This document shows, piece after piece, positions 36,931 to 45,058 of a stretch of 64,000 nt of DNA. The position numbers and the translations under genes are program-made. This stretch comes from Bradyrhizobium sp. G127 (GTDB lineage Bacteria; Pseudomonadota; Alphaproteobacteria; Rhizobiales; Xanthobacteraceae). The stretch covers positions 586,361-650,360 of the forward strand of contig NZ_JAKFGN010000003.1 of assembly GCF_021502575.1 (NCBI RefSeq), in the 5' to 3' direction. The number at the start of each line of letters is the position of its first letter. The stretch's first letter is position 1. The notes under the pieces were generated by a model that saw nothing but the letters and a program-made list of their open reading frames with translations, ran no database searches and was not told the origin of the DNA.

Positions 36931-37029
36931 TTACTGAGATACCGGCTTTGGACCAGTCTTCGGCGCCTGCGTAAAATGGATCGTGGTCAGGAGAGCGCCA
37001 ATCAGCAGGATCAGGAGGTAGATCTTCAT
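36931..37029 (-). CDS. Very small membrane protein, 32 residues
   Basis: This short frame encodes a peptide beginning MKIYLLILLIGALLTTI, one hydrophobic helix, followed by a polar tail rich in Pro and Lys. An AAAGGTG ribosome site lies 6 bases before the ATG, which a chance frame would seldom have. It sits in a 370-bp gap between the methyltransferase and the S49 peptidase and is on the opposite strand to both. It is too short for most gene callers. It probably inserts into the inner membrane. No function is known to me. Confidence 0.65.
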   Translation of the reverse strand: MKIYLLILLIGALLTTIHFTQAPKTGPKPVSQ

Positions 37030-37260
37030 TTCTACACCTTTGAGGCTGCGCTATTGCAACCTTTACGATTGCTGCAATGCAAAGTGCGTTCCAGTTTCTC
37101 GTTACGCCATTCGACTAAAACCCGAGGATTGGAATAAAACGCATCCAATCAGATATTTAGACGGAATTCGGGCACAAAGGACGTGTTTGATGCTTGTCGA
37201 ATGGCTCTCACTCCAGATGCCAGTTTCCGAATAATAAACCGTGAACATAAAGGACGTTCC
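37030..37260. other. A+T-richer gap before the S49 peptidase
   Basis: About 230 bp are clearly richer in A+T than their surroundings and hold the promoter of the peptidase gene and of the small membrane-protein gene. A frame at 37040-37234 exists but has no ribosome site and no plausible protein. I see no RNA gene. Confidence 0.5.
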
Positions 37261-38148
37261 ATGGCCGAGAATGACGGCACAGGTCACTTTGGCGAGAGCT
37301 TGATGAGTTGGCTTCCGGCGCGATGGCGCGGTGGAGCGGTCGTGCCGGTGGTGCGCCTCTCCGGCGTGATCGGCGCGGTGACGCCGCTGCGGCCCGGCAT
37401 GTCGCTGGCCGGCGTGTCCAAGACGCTGGAGCGGGCCTTCGCGACCAAGGGTGCGAAGGCGGTCGCGCTGGTGATCAACTCGCCTGGCGGCTCACCGGTG
37501 CAGTCACGGCAGATCTATCAGCGCGTCCGCCAGCTCGCCGCCGAGAAGAAACTGCGCGTGCTGGTGTTCGTCGAGGATGTTGCCGCGTCCGGCGGCTACA
37601 TGATCGCATGCGCGGGCGACGAGATTTTCTGCGATCCATCGTCCATTGTCGGCTCGATCGGCGTGGTCGGCGGCACGTTTGGATTTGTCGACCTGATCAA
37701 GAAGGTCGGCATCGAGCGCAGGCTCTACACGTCGGGCGAGAACAAGGCGACGCTCGATCCGTTTCTGCCTGAAAATCCCGATGACGTCGCGCGGCTGAAG
37801 GCGATTCAGCGCGAGATCCACGACACCTTCATTCAGCTTGTGAAGGACAGCCGCGGCGCGCGGCTTAAGGGCGAGGGCGACTATCTGTTTACCGGCGAAT
37901 ACTGGGCGGGCGAACGCGCGGTTAAACTGGGTCTTGCCGACGCCATCGGCGATCTGCGCACGGTGCTGCGCGCGCGCTATGGCGACAAGGTGCAGACGCC
38001 GGTCATCGCGCCGCCGACCGGACTGCTCGCGGGCCTTGCGGGCCGCAAGCAGGGCGCGGGCACTGCGCTGCCGGGTTTCGCCGGATTTTCGGAAGACTTG
38101 ATTTCAACGCTGGAAGAGCGCGCAATCTGGGCGCGCTACGGATTGTAG
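37261..38148 (+). CDS. S49 family serine peptidase (SppA-like)
   Basis: This 295-residue protein is a short form of signal peptide peptidase A. The nucleophile Ser is in VAASGGYMIACA and the base Lys in YTSGENKATLDPF, both intact. VINSPGGSPVQS is the substrate-binding strand. Unlike E. coli SppA (618 residues, tandem domains) it has one domain, like the SohB/short SppA type. No clear N-terminal membrane helix is seen. ATG 37261 follows AAAGGAC. A 60-residue membrane protein gene follows 14 bp behind, so they form an operon. Confidence 0.92.
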   Translation: MAENDGTGHFGESLMSWLPARWRGGAVVPVVRLSGVIGAVTPLRPGMSLAGVSKTLERAFATKGAKAVALVINSPGGSPVQSRQIYQRVRQLAAEKKLRVLVFVEDVAASGGYMIACAGDEIFCDPSSIVGSIGVVGGTFGFVDLIKKVGIERRLYTSGENKATLDPFLPENPDDVARLKAIQREIHDTFIQLVKDSRGARLKGEGDYLFTGEYWAGERAVKLGLADAIGDLRTVLRARYGDKVQTPVIAPPTGLLAGLAGRKQGAGTALPGFAGFSEDLISTLEERAIWARYGL

Positions 38149-38162
38149 AACGGGAGATCGCG

Positions 38163-38345
38163 ATGCCGCTTGTTTTGATTGCTGCGGGAATTCTGGGAGG
38201 CGCCGCGCTGGTGCGTTTCGCGATTCGCGAAGGCAAGCGCATCAATCGCGAACTCGACGACGCACGCAAGGCCGGGCCTGTCGAGCAGGACAGCCTTCCG
38301 AAGCTGCGACGTGATCCCGCGACCGGGACCTACCGGCCGGGATAA
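38163..38345 (+). CDS. Small membrane protein downstream of S49 peptidase
   Basis: This 60-residue protein has one N-terminal helix (LVLIAAGILGGAALVRFAI) followed by a charged stretch and a C-terminal DPATGTYRPG. The start is 14 bp after the peptidase stop and a GGGAGATCGCG ribosome site precedes it, so it is very likely a real, co-transcribed gene. The helix is placed in the inner membrane with the charged tail in the cytoplasm. The function is unknown; its operon position suggests a link to the peptidase. Confidence 0.8.
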   Translation: MPLVLIAAGILGGAALVRFAIREGKRINRELDDARKAGPVEQDSLPKLRRDPATGTYRPG

Positions 38346-38375
38346 ATCGCTTGAATGATGGGGAGATCCGCGCGC

Positions 38376-38462
38376 TCAGCCGTGACCGCGCACGTCGTTG
38401 ATCGTCATGATGCAAAGCGCGGCCATGATGAGCGCCGCGACCAGAACCTGAAACACCAGCAT
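38376..38462 (-). CDS. Very small membrane protein, 28 residues
   Basis: This 28-residue frame begins MLVFQVLVAALIMAALCIM and ends in a short polar tail. AGGGG lies 7 bases before the ATG. It is one membrane helix with almost nothing else. It sits between the 60-residue protein and glyQ on the opposite strand. No family is known to me. A hydrophobic peptide with a good ribosome site in an otherwise empty gap makes a real gene likely, but short length leaves doubt. Confidence 0.6.
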   Translation of the reverse strand: MLVFQVLVAALIMAALCIMTINDVRGHG

Positions 38463-38723
38463 TGTCGCCCCTGTCGAACTGCACCGCCGGTTAATCCGGC
38501 CGTTGGTTGCAATCCGGCTTTGCTATCGGCCAGTTGCTAATAAACTCCGGGCGCGGGGCGCTCACGTGGTGCGGCGGTTAAATCGGCGTTCCGGGGACTG
38601 CTAAAATTCAGCCGAATCCGGCAGGAATTGCAGGCCAGACATGGCCATCGCCTTGATTCCGTTAGCCTGCGCCGATACGGTCCGCGCGCAAATCGCCCCC
38701 TTCCAAACCGTTAAAGATTTCCG

Positions 38724-39671
38724 ATGGATTCTCTGCCTCCGCACATGCGTCCCGAGCGCTCGTTTCAGGGCCTGATCCTGACCTTGCAGCGCTACTGGGC
38801 CGACTATGGCTGCGTCGTCCTGCAACCCTACGACATGGAAGTGGGCGCGGGCACGTTCCATCCGGCGACCACGCTGCGCGCGCTCGGCCCGAAGCGCTGG
38901 AACGCGGCCTATGTGCAGCCGTCGCGCCGCCCGAAAGACGGCCGCTACGGCGAGAACCCGAACCGCTTGCAGCACTACTATCAGTTCCAGGTGATCCTGA
39001 AGCCGTCGCCGCCGGACATTCAGGATTTGTATCTGAAGTCGCTCGAAGCCATCGGCGTCGATCTGCATTTGCATGACGTGCGTTTCGTCGAGGACGACTG
39101 GGAAAGCCCGACGCTCGGCGCATGGGGCCTCGGCTGGGAGTGCTGGTGCGACGGCATGGAAGTCTCGCAGTTCACCTACTTCCAGCAGGTTGCGGGCGTC
39201 GAATGCGCGCCGGTGGCGGGCGAACTCACCTACGGCCTCGAGCGGCTTGCGATGTATGTGCAGGGCGTCGATCGTGTCTACGATCTCAACTTCAACGGCC
39301 GCGACGGCGCGGAGAAGGTGACCTACGGCGACGTGTTCCTGCAGGCCGAGCAGGAATACTCCCGGCACAATTTCGAGCACTCGGACACTGAAATGTTGTT
39401 CGCGCAGTTCAAGATGGCCGAGCAGGCCTGCCAGAAATATCTTGAGGCGGGCTGGCAGGAAAACAAAAAAGAGCCCGGCAAGCGCGAAGTGCATCTGATG
39501 GCGCTGCCGGCCTACGACCAGTGCATCAAGGCCAGCCACGTGTTCAACCTGCTCGACGCGCGCGGCGTGATCTCGGTCACCGAGCGGCAGAGCTACATCC
39601 TGCGCGTGCGCGAGCTTGCGAAAGCGTGTGGCGAAGCGTGGGTTCATACCGAAGCGGGACGGGCAGGGTGA
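38724..39671 (+). CDS. glyQ: Glycine--tRNA ligase alpha subunit
   Basis: This 315-residue protein is the catalytic alpha subunit of the tetrameric bacterial glycyl-tRNA synthetase. The start [33 protein letters not shown] is diagnostic, as are [25 protein letters not shown] and [13 protein letters not shown]. The length is as usual. It is normally followed directly by glyS; here a DUF559 gene inside an inverted repeat separates them. The ATG has only a weak ribosome site. Confidence 0.98.
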   Translation: MDSLPPHMRPERSFQGLILTLQRYWADYGCVVLQPYDMEVGAGTFHPATTLRALGPKRWNAAYVQPSRRPKDGRYGENPNRLQHYYQFQVILKPSPPDIQDLYLKSLEAIGVDLHLHDVRFVEDDWESPTLGAWGLGWECWCDGMEVSQFTYFQQVAGVECAPVAGELTYGLERLAMYVQGVDRVYDLNFNGRDGAEKVTYGDVFLQAEQEYSRHNFEHSDTEMLFAQFKMAEQACQKYLEAGWQENKKEPGKREVHLMALPAYDQCIKASHVFNLLDARGVISVTERQSYILRVRELAKACGEAWVHTEAGRAG

Positions 39672-39688
39672 GCGGAGCGGCGCTCATG

Positions 39689-39728
39689 CTCCCCTCCCCC
39701 TTGCGGGGAGGGGTCGGGGGTGGGGGTC
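39689..39728. repeat. 40-bp inverted repeat, left copy
   Basis: This 40-bp G+C-rich sequence starts CTCCCCTCCCCCTTGCGGGG and ends GGGTGGGGGTC. Its exact reverse complement is at 40093-40132, giving a perfect inverted repeat around the DUF559 gene. Each copy can also fold on itself (CCCCTCCCC with GGGGAGGGG). It starts 17 bp after the glyQ stop. Confidence 0.95.
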
Positions 39729-39763
39729 CACAGGTCTTGGCCTGTGTGCTTCAATCGCCGGCA

Positions 39764-40177
39764 ATGAATAATCGTCAGCAGTCCTTCGCGCGCCGGATGC
39801 GTGCACAGCCGACCGACGCCGAGCGCACGTTGTGGCGACGGCTTCGGCATGATGTCGCGCTAAGCGGTTCGCATTTCCGACGTCAGGCGCTGATCGGCCC
39901 ATTCATTGTGGACTTTGTCAGTCGCCGCGCGAGACTCGTTATCGAACTCGATGGCGGGCAGCATTCAGAAAATACTGCGGATACGAATCGGACGCAGCAG
40001 ATTGAAAACAGAGGATACCGAGTCTTGCGTTTCTGGAATCATGAGGTGCTGGACAACATCGACGGCGTACTTGCCGTTATTCAGAATGCAGTGACCCCCA
40101 CCCCCGACCCCTCCCCGCAAGGGGGAGGGGAGTTGCGCGTCTCAAATGCAGGTCGGCCTCAGGGGGAGGGTGAATAA
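39764..40177 (+). CDS. DUF559 endonuclease-like protein in repeat unit
   Basis: This 137-residue protein matches DUF559, a Vsr/restriction-endonuclease-like fold. The core has [44 protein letters not shown] (probable metal ligands) and [15 protein letters not shown]. The last 25 residues ([13 protein letters not shown] and beyond) are encoded by the right copy of the inverted repeat and look like read-through tail. ATG 39764 lies after the left repeat. The stop TAA overlaps the glyS ATG by one base, so the two are translationally coupled. Nuclease activity is inferred from the fold only. Confidence 0.85.
   Translation: MNNRQQSFARRMRAQPTDAERTLWRRLRHDVALSGSHFRRQALIGPFIVDFVSRRARLVIELDGGQHSENTADTNRTQQIENRGYRVLRFWNHEVLDNIDGVLAVIQNAVTPTPDPSPQGGGELRVSNAGRPQGEGE
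40093..40132. repeat. 40-bp inverted repeat, right copy
   Basis: This is the exact reverse complement of 39689-39728. It lies inside the coding end of the DUF559 gene, where it encodes a Pro/Gly-rich tail, and ends 44 bp before glyS. Confidence 0.95.
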
Positions 40178-42513
40178 TGCCCGATCTTCTCCTCGAACTA
40201 TTTTCCGAAGAAATTCCCGCGCGGATGCAGGCGAAGGCGGCGGACGACCTGCGCCGCATGGTGACCGACAAGCTGGTTGCCGAGGGCCTTGTCTATGAAG
40301 GCGCGAAGGCATTCGTCACGCCGCGCCGCCTCGCGCTCACCGTGCACGGCATCCCCGTGCGCCAGCCCGACCTCAAGCAGGAGCGCAAGGGGCCGAAGAT
40401 GGGCGCGCCCGATGCGGCCGTGCAGGGCTTCCTCAAGGCCGCCGGACTGAAATCGCTCGATGAAGCGAAGATCCAGCGCGACCCGAAGGGCGATTTCTAC
40501 ATTGCGCTGATCGAGAAGCCGGGCCGCCCCGCCATCGATGTGATCGCTGAAATCATTCCGCTCATCATCCGCACCTTCCCGTGGCCGAAGCAGATGCGCT
40601 GGGGCGAACGCTCTGCAAAGAACGGCGCGCTGACCTGGGTGCGGCCGCTGCATTCGATCATCGCCACCTTCGGCATCGAGACCGAAGAACCGGAAGTCGT
40701 GAAGTTCGAGGTCGCCGGGATCGAAGCCGGGCAGACCACGCGCGGCCATCGCTTCATGGCGCCCGCCGAATTCAGCGTGCGCCGCTTCGATGACTACGTG
40801 TCGAAGCTGCAAGAAGCTAAAGTTGTGCTTGATCCCGACCGCCGCAAGGACGTCATCCTGACCGAGGCGAAGAACCTTGCCTTCGCGCAAGGCTATGAAC
40901 TGGTCGAGGATCAGGTGCTGCTCGATGAAGTCGCGGGCCTGGTCGAGTGGCCGGTGGTGCTGATGGGATCGTTCGACGAGGAGTTTTTGTCGATTCCCGG
41001 CGAGGTGATCCGCGCCACCATCCGCAACAACCAGAAATGCTTCGTGGTGCGCGACCCGAAGACCGGCAAGCTCGCCAACAAGTTCATCCTGACCGCGAAC
41101 ATCGAAGCGAGCGACGGCGGCAAGGCCATCGTTGCCGGCAACGAGCGCGTCATTCGCGCGCGCCTGGCGGACGCGAAGTTCTTTTACGAGAGTGATCTCA
41201 AGAACTGGAAGGGCAAGTCGGCGGACGATCTGCTGAAGAAATTCGACCAGATCGTGTTTCACGAAAAGCTCGGCACCCAGGCCGAGCGCATCGCGCGCAT
41301 CACGCGGCTCGCGGTCGAACTCGCGCCGCTGGTGAAGGCTGACCCTGTGAAGGTGGAAGCTGCCGCGAAACTCGCCAAGGCCGACTTGCTGACAGAAGTG
41401 GTCGGCGAATTCCCCGAGCTGCAAGGTTTGATGGGCAAATACTACGCGCTGGCGCAGGGCGCAGATGCCTCCGTCGCTGCGGCATCGGAGGATCACTACA
41501 AGCCGCAAGGCCCGGCGGATCGCGTGCCGACTGATCCGGTCAGCATCGCCGTCGCGCTCGCCGACAAGATCGACACGCTGGCGGGCTTCTGGGCCATCGA
41601 TGAGAAGCCGACGGGAAGCAAGGACCCGTATGCGCTGCGAAGGGCGGCGCTGGGCGTCATTCGGCTTGTTTTGGAAAGCGGACTGCGCGTAGCGCTTCGT
41701 CAAATTCTGCACCGCGCATATTATAATCTGCTCCTTACTGCGGGTGAGAAGCGGTTGGTACTTTACACGAATACCAAGCCAGCAATTTTTGGGTTCTATG
41801 CCTTGGAACGCCAAGCGATGCGCGAACCGGACAAGAAGAATCTGAGCGAATGGGATGAAAGCACTGAATTTTTCGTGGCTGCTGACAACGGTTCAAATAT
41901 GCCACCGGAAACTTTCGGCATTCTGGGGCATGGCGGCGAAAGTAAGGTTCGTAAGCTGTTTGATCTCAAGAGTTTTGGCTGGTTAAAGGGTGACCTTTTA
42001 TCCTTCTTCGCCGATCGTCTTAAAGTCCAACTTCGCGAGCAAGGTGCACGCCACGACCTCGTCGACGCCGTGTTCGCGCTTGAAGGGCAGGACGATCTGT
42101 TGATGGTCGTCCGTCGCGTCGAGGCGTTGGGCAAATTCCTCGATAGCGACGACGGCAAGAACCTGCTTGCTGGCACCAAGCGCGCGGCGAACATTCTGCG
42201 CATCGAGGAAAAGAAAGACAGCAAGACCTTTGATGGCGCGCCGGACGCCTCGCTCTACAAGCTTGACGAGGAGAAGGCGCTCGCCAGTGCCATCGCGCAG
42301 GTGAAGACCGAGGCCGGTACTGCCGTGGCCAAGGAAGACTTCGCCGCCGCCATGAGCGCGATGGCCAAACTGCGCCCGGCCGTCGATGCCTTCTTCGACA
42401 AGGTGAAGGTCAACGACGACGACAAGGCCGTCCGCGAAAATCGCCTGAAGCTGCTCAACGAAATCCGCGAAGCCACGCGCGCGGTGGCGGATTTTTCCAA
42501 GATTCAGGATTAG
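40177..42513 (+). CDS. glyS: Glycine--tRNA ligase beta subunit
   Basis: This 778-residue beta subunit binds tRNA-Gly and partners GlyQ. Typical segments are [15 protein letters not shown] at the start, [22 protein letters not shown], and [23 protein letters not shown]. It is longer than E. coli GlyS (689). Codons for about residues 508-608 (41700-42000) are only about 48% G+C against roughly 68% in a sampled neighbouring stretch, and the encoded stretch ([18 protein letters not shown] and on) does not look like the usual linker. The start overlaps the DUF559 stop, and GGGAGGGTG is its ribosome site. Confidence 0.96.
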   Translation: MPDLLLELFSEEIPARMQAKAADDLRRMVTDKLVAEGLVYEGAKAFVTPRRLALTVHGIPVRQPDLKQERKGPKMGAPDAAVQGFLKAAGLKSLDEAKIQRDPKGDFYIALIEKPGRPAIDVIAEIIPLIIRTFPWPKQMRWGERSAKNGALTWVRPLHSIIATFGIETEEPEVVKFEVAGIEAGQTTRGHRFMAPAEFSVRRFDDYVSKLQEAKVVLDPDRRKDVILTEAKNLAFAQGYELVEDQVLLDEVAGLVEWPVVLMGSFDEEFLSIPGEVIRATIRNNQKCFVVRDPKTGKLANKFILTANIEASDGGKAIVAGNERVIRARLADAKFFYESDLKNWKGKSADDLLKKFDQIVFHEKLGTQAERIARITRLAVELAPLVKADPVKVEAAAKLAKADLLTEVVGEFPELQGLMGKYYALAQGADASVAAASEDHYKPQGPADRVPTDPVSIAVALADKIDTLAGFWAIDEKPTGSKDPYALRRAALGVIRLVLESGLRVALRQILHRAYYNLLLTAGEKRLVLYTNTKPAIFGFYALERQAMREPDKKNLSEWDESTEFFVAADNGSNMPPETFGILGHGGESKVRKLFDLKSFGWLKGDLLSFFADRLKVQLREQGARHDLVDAVFALEGQDDLLMVVRRVEALGKFLDSDDGKNLLAGTKRAANILRIEEKKDSKTFDGAPDASLYKLDEEKALASAIAQVKTEAGTAVAKEDFAAAMSAMAKLRPAVDAFFDKVKVNDDDKAVRENRLKLLNEIREATRAVADFSKIQD

Positions 42514-42540
42514 GCGCGGAAGCGCCCACACTTACTGCGT

Positions 42541-42657
42541 CGTCCCCGCGCAGGCGGGGACCCATAACCACCGGCCCTTCGTTTTAGCGGAATGGTCGGG
42601 CTACCTCTTCACGACACTTCGACAGGGAGTATGGGTCCCTGCCTTCGCCGGGACCAC
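42541..42657. repeat. Paired palindromic repeat after glyS
   Basis: CCCCGCGCAGGCGGGGACCCATA at the left is opposed by TATGGGTCCCTGCC and TTCGCCGGGACC at the right, forming a long imperfect inverted repeat of the REP type. The rest of the 336-bp gap before the next gene (42514-42849) contains several GTTAAC/GGTAAC-like words but no gene that I can support. Confidence 0.75.
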
Positions 42658-42849
42658 CCGGTGGATGTTGCAGGCCGGAGCTGTTGCCCTTCGCGGCCTT
42701 CGCGGAGTTTATCATCGGTCACGCCTGCGCAGACCCGGTGGCTCCGGCACTTCACGATGACGGCAGCCCCCTGTTTACCTCTCGTTAACCATCATCTGTA
42801 AGGTTCCGGTAACTTCCGTTAACAGCCGTTAGCGAATGCCAGGCCGAAC

Positions 42850-43953
42850 ATGACGTCGATCAGCGGTTACAATCCCTACGCCCAATATGGCTCCGCCTAT
42901 GCACGCGCCGCGGCCACGCAGCCGTCGCTGGCCGAGGCGCTGAATGCAGCGGAATCTGGCAGCAATCCCTACGATCCCAACGCGGCGACGAACCTGACGC
43001 TGTCCGATGCCGCCAAGGCGCAACTGGCCGCCGCAGCGAGCACGCCGGATTTCACCACGGTCACCAACGATGCGCGCGCCGCGCTCGACAAGCTCTATGC
43101 GGCGGCCAAGGTCACCGGCCCGCTCGGCAGCGACGGCAAAACCACCGTCGATCTGTCATCGCTCGACCGCCGCTCGCTGTTCGCGGTCGCCACCAACAAC
43201 GGCGGCAAGTTCACGCCCGACGAGCAGAAGGTTGCTTCCAGCGAGTTGACCAATCGCTTCAATGTTGCGCTTGCGCCGGCGGCTGCCGCGACGTCGATGA
43301 CCAAAAACTACACCGTGGTCTACAAGGCGGCGCTGGATTATCTCGACGGCGCCAGCAGCGAGGAAAAGGCCACCGCGACATGGGCCGCGCAGCGCGCGGC
43401 GGTGCTGAAAGGTTACGACGCCGCGAAGCAGACGCCCGACGCCGCTCCAAGCATTTCCGGCGATCCGGTCGCGGCTTATTTTGCGCAATATCCGGCCGGC
43501 ACCGGGCCGACTACATCGACGGAAAGTTTCGCCGACGTCGCCACCGGCGCCCGCGCCACGCTGGACGCGCAGGCGGCGGATGCAGCCGCGAAAGGCACGG
43601 AAATGGTCTACGATCCGGCGCGCAAGTTCGGACAACTGGTGTATCTCTCATCCATCGACAACCGCTCGCTGTCCGCGATTGCGCTCAACCAGGATCAGAA
43701 GTTCTCCAATCAGGAAATCTACGCGGCGAAAAAGGAACTGGATTCGCGCAACCGCGCCAGCATTCTCGCCGCGCTGAAACAGAGCCAGCAGAGCGGCGAT
43801 CCCTCGCAACTCAGTCTCGGCATTCTGCAGAGCTATTCCGGAATGAGCGACGAGGAGCGTCAGGCCTCGGGATGGACAACGGCGTTCCGCGACAACGCGG
43901 TGCAGAGTTACAAGACCACCAGCAATATCCTGTCGATCCTACAAGGATCGTGA
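42850..43953 (+). CDS. Hypothetical protein with duplicated domain
   Basis: This 367-residue protein is not one I recognise. It contains two related units of about 125-130 residues, roughly 68-192 and 227-357. Matching pieces are FTTVTNDARAALD / FADVATGARATLD, DLSSLDRRSLFAVA / YLSSIDNRSLSAIA, KFTPDEQKVASSEL / KFSNQEIYAAKKEL and a SSEEKATATW / SDEERQASGW pair. It is Ala-rich, with no signal peptide or membrane segment, and begins with a Tyr/Ala-rich stretch. A strong terminator follows. It may be a lineage-specific structural or regulatory protein. Confidence 0.8.
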   Translation: MTSISGYNPYAQYGSAYARAAATQPSLAEALNAAESGSNPYDPNAATNLTLSDAAKAQLAAAASTPDFTTVTNDARAALDKLYAAAKVTGPLGSDGKTTVDLSSLDRRSLFAVATNNGGKFTPDEQKVASSELTNRFNVALAPAAAATSMTKNYTVVYKAALDYLDGASSEEKATATWAAQRAAVLKGYDAAKQTPDAAPSISGDPVAAYFAQYPAGTGPTTSTESFADVATGARATLDAQAADAAAKGTEMVYDPARKFGQLVYLSSIDNRSLSAIALNQDQKFSNQEIYAAKKELDSRNRASILAALKQSQQSGDPSQLSLGILQSYSGMSDEERQASGWTTAFRDNAVQSYKTTSNILSILQGS

Positions 43954-43970
43954 GCACGATCTCAATAAAA

Positions 43971-44003
43971 GCCCCGCCCGGTTGTCCGGGCGGGGCTGTT
44001 TCG
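43971..44003 (+). terminator. Terminator after the duplicated-domain gene
   Basis: GCCCCGCCCG (43971-43980) and CGGGCGGGGC (43987-43996) form a perfect 10-bp stem with a six-base loop, followed by TGTTTCGTTT. It begins 18 bp after the stop codon. Confidence 0.9.
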
Positions 44004-44061
44004 TTTGCGCTGAAAGCGGCGGGGGATGACCGTCCGGCGCAAACGAAACCGTCAGACGGCG

Positions 44062-44424
44062 TTAGTCGATCACCTGCATCACGCGGCGGGTGCGTGGCTC
44101 CACCAGCAGCGGCTGATCGTTTACCACCGTGTAGCGATAGCTGGTCGCGCCGAACTGCTGCGGCACGTCGTAATAGGTGACGCCCGCTTCCGGCAGCACG
44201 GTGCCGACTCTCACCGGCGTTTCCACGGCATATGACGGCACGCGCTCCTGCACGATGTATTGCCGGAAGCGCGGGCGCTCATCCTCTGCGATGATGCCGA
44301 CGCCCGGTCCCACCAGGCCGGTCGTCACGCCTTCCTCGACAATAATGCGCTGCTGGGCGTGAGCCGCGAACGGCATTGCCGAGGCGGTGGCCAGCAGCGC
44401 CGCGGCGAGAAGGGGATTACGCAT
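44062..44424 (-). CDS. DUF1236 domain secreted protein
   Basis: This 120-residue protein has a clear signal peptide (MRNPLLAAALLATASAMPFAAHAQ) and a mature DUF1236 region. FRQYIVQERVPSY, VGTVLPEAGVTYYDVPQQFG and YRYTVVNDQPLLVEPRTRRVMQVI match the family pattern well. DUF1236 proteins are small periplasmic proteins common in rhizobia-like genomes, with no known function. It is a single gene; the ribosome site AAGGAG lies before the ATG. It is convergent with the duplicated-domain gene. Confidence 0.9.
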   Translation of the reverse strand: MRNPLLAAALLATASAMPFAAHAQQRIIVEEGVTTGLVGPGVGIIAEDERPRFRQYIVQERVPSYAVETPVRVGTVLPEAGVTYYDVPQQFGATSYRYTVVNDQPLLVEPRTRRVMQVID

Positions 44425-44738
44425 GGCTTTCTCCTTATAAGGGCCGACCGCCGGCGAGTGTTCTCGTGCGCGATCATGCCGGAAATCGGCGACGGCCGAT
44501 CAACCAGCCCTGTCAATCCTGACCGTCCGGCATCGTTCCTGCACGGAATGTGATTTCACCGGGGCATTTTCGTGAAGGCATCGCCGGATTCATCCGCGGC
44601 ACAAGATGTGCCGTCATGGAACCAGCAGGCCATGCAAATCATTGGCTGTTGCGGCTCCCGACTGAGGATAGTTTTGTCCTCGAGTGGCATTTTCGCTGTG
44701 CGTTCCTGCTTTCATCCCACCAGTTTCGGAGACATCAC
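44425..44738. other. Intergenic region, no gene seen
   Basis: About 310 bp between the divergent DUF1236 and DUF3096 genes. I see no RNA gene or ribosome-site-backed frame other than the DUF3096 start at its end. It must hold both promoters. Confidence 0.5.
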
Positions 44739-44879
44739 ATGGTTCTCAGCGCCCACCTCCAGCCGATCGTCGCATTGATCGCCGGCGTGCTCATTCTGAT
44801 CATGCCGCGGCTGCTGAATTTCATCGTGGCGATCTATCTGATCCTGATCGGCATCATCGGGCTGGGGATCATTAAGTAA
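44739..44879 (+). CDS. DUF3096 small membrane protein
   Basis: This 46-residue protein is almost entirely one or two hydrophobic helices (LQPIVALIAGVLILIMPRLL then FIVAIYLILIGIIGLGII). It matches the DUF3096 family of tiny inner-membrane proteins. CGGAGA precedes the ATG by about 6 bases. It stands alone before ppdK. The function is unknown. Longer frames upstream in the same phase are not supported. Confidence 0.85.
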   Translation: MVLSAHLQPIVALIAGVLILIMPRLLNFIVAIYLILIGIIGLGIIK

Positions 44880-44892
44880 CAGAAGATTTCCA

Positions 44893-44944
44893 ATTGTTAC
44901 ATATTTGCTGCCTGACCGGCGAATTCGCGATTATATGTAACAAT
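44893..44944. promoter_or_regulatory. Inverted repeat upstream of ppdK
   Basis: ATTGTTACATAT (44893-44904) and ATATGTAACAAT (44933-44944) are perfect 12-bp inverted copies, 28 bp apart. Two further GTAACG words follow at about 44947 and 45015. The wide spacing and lack of a T run make a terminator unlikely. A two-site operator for a dimeric regulator of ppdK, or looping, is possible. Confidence 0.5.
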
Positions 44945-45058
44945 CCGTAACGGTTCGTGACTGAAAACCCGGTTCTCAGCCGAACGCCGCTTGCCTGCCG
45001 CAGCGCAACCGTGATGTAACGCTGCTGCCGTTTTTCACTCTTGCAGTGTCTGGAAGCC

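Noticed and set aside
37040..37234. A 64-codon Cys-rich frame before the S49 peptidase
   Set aside because: There is no ribosome site, no hydrophobic or domain pattern, and it covers the likely promoter.
39689..40132. A classic insertion sequence or CRISPR unit around the DUF559 gene
   Set aside because: No transposase domain and no target-site duplication that I can see; there are only two inverted copies, not a spaced direct-repeat array.
40198..41814. A 538-codon frame antisense to glyS
   Set aside because: GlyS is unmistakable on the other strand, and the antisense frame has no recognisable domain.
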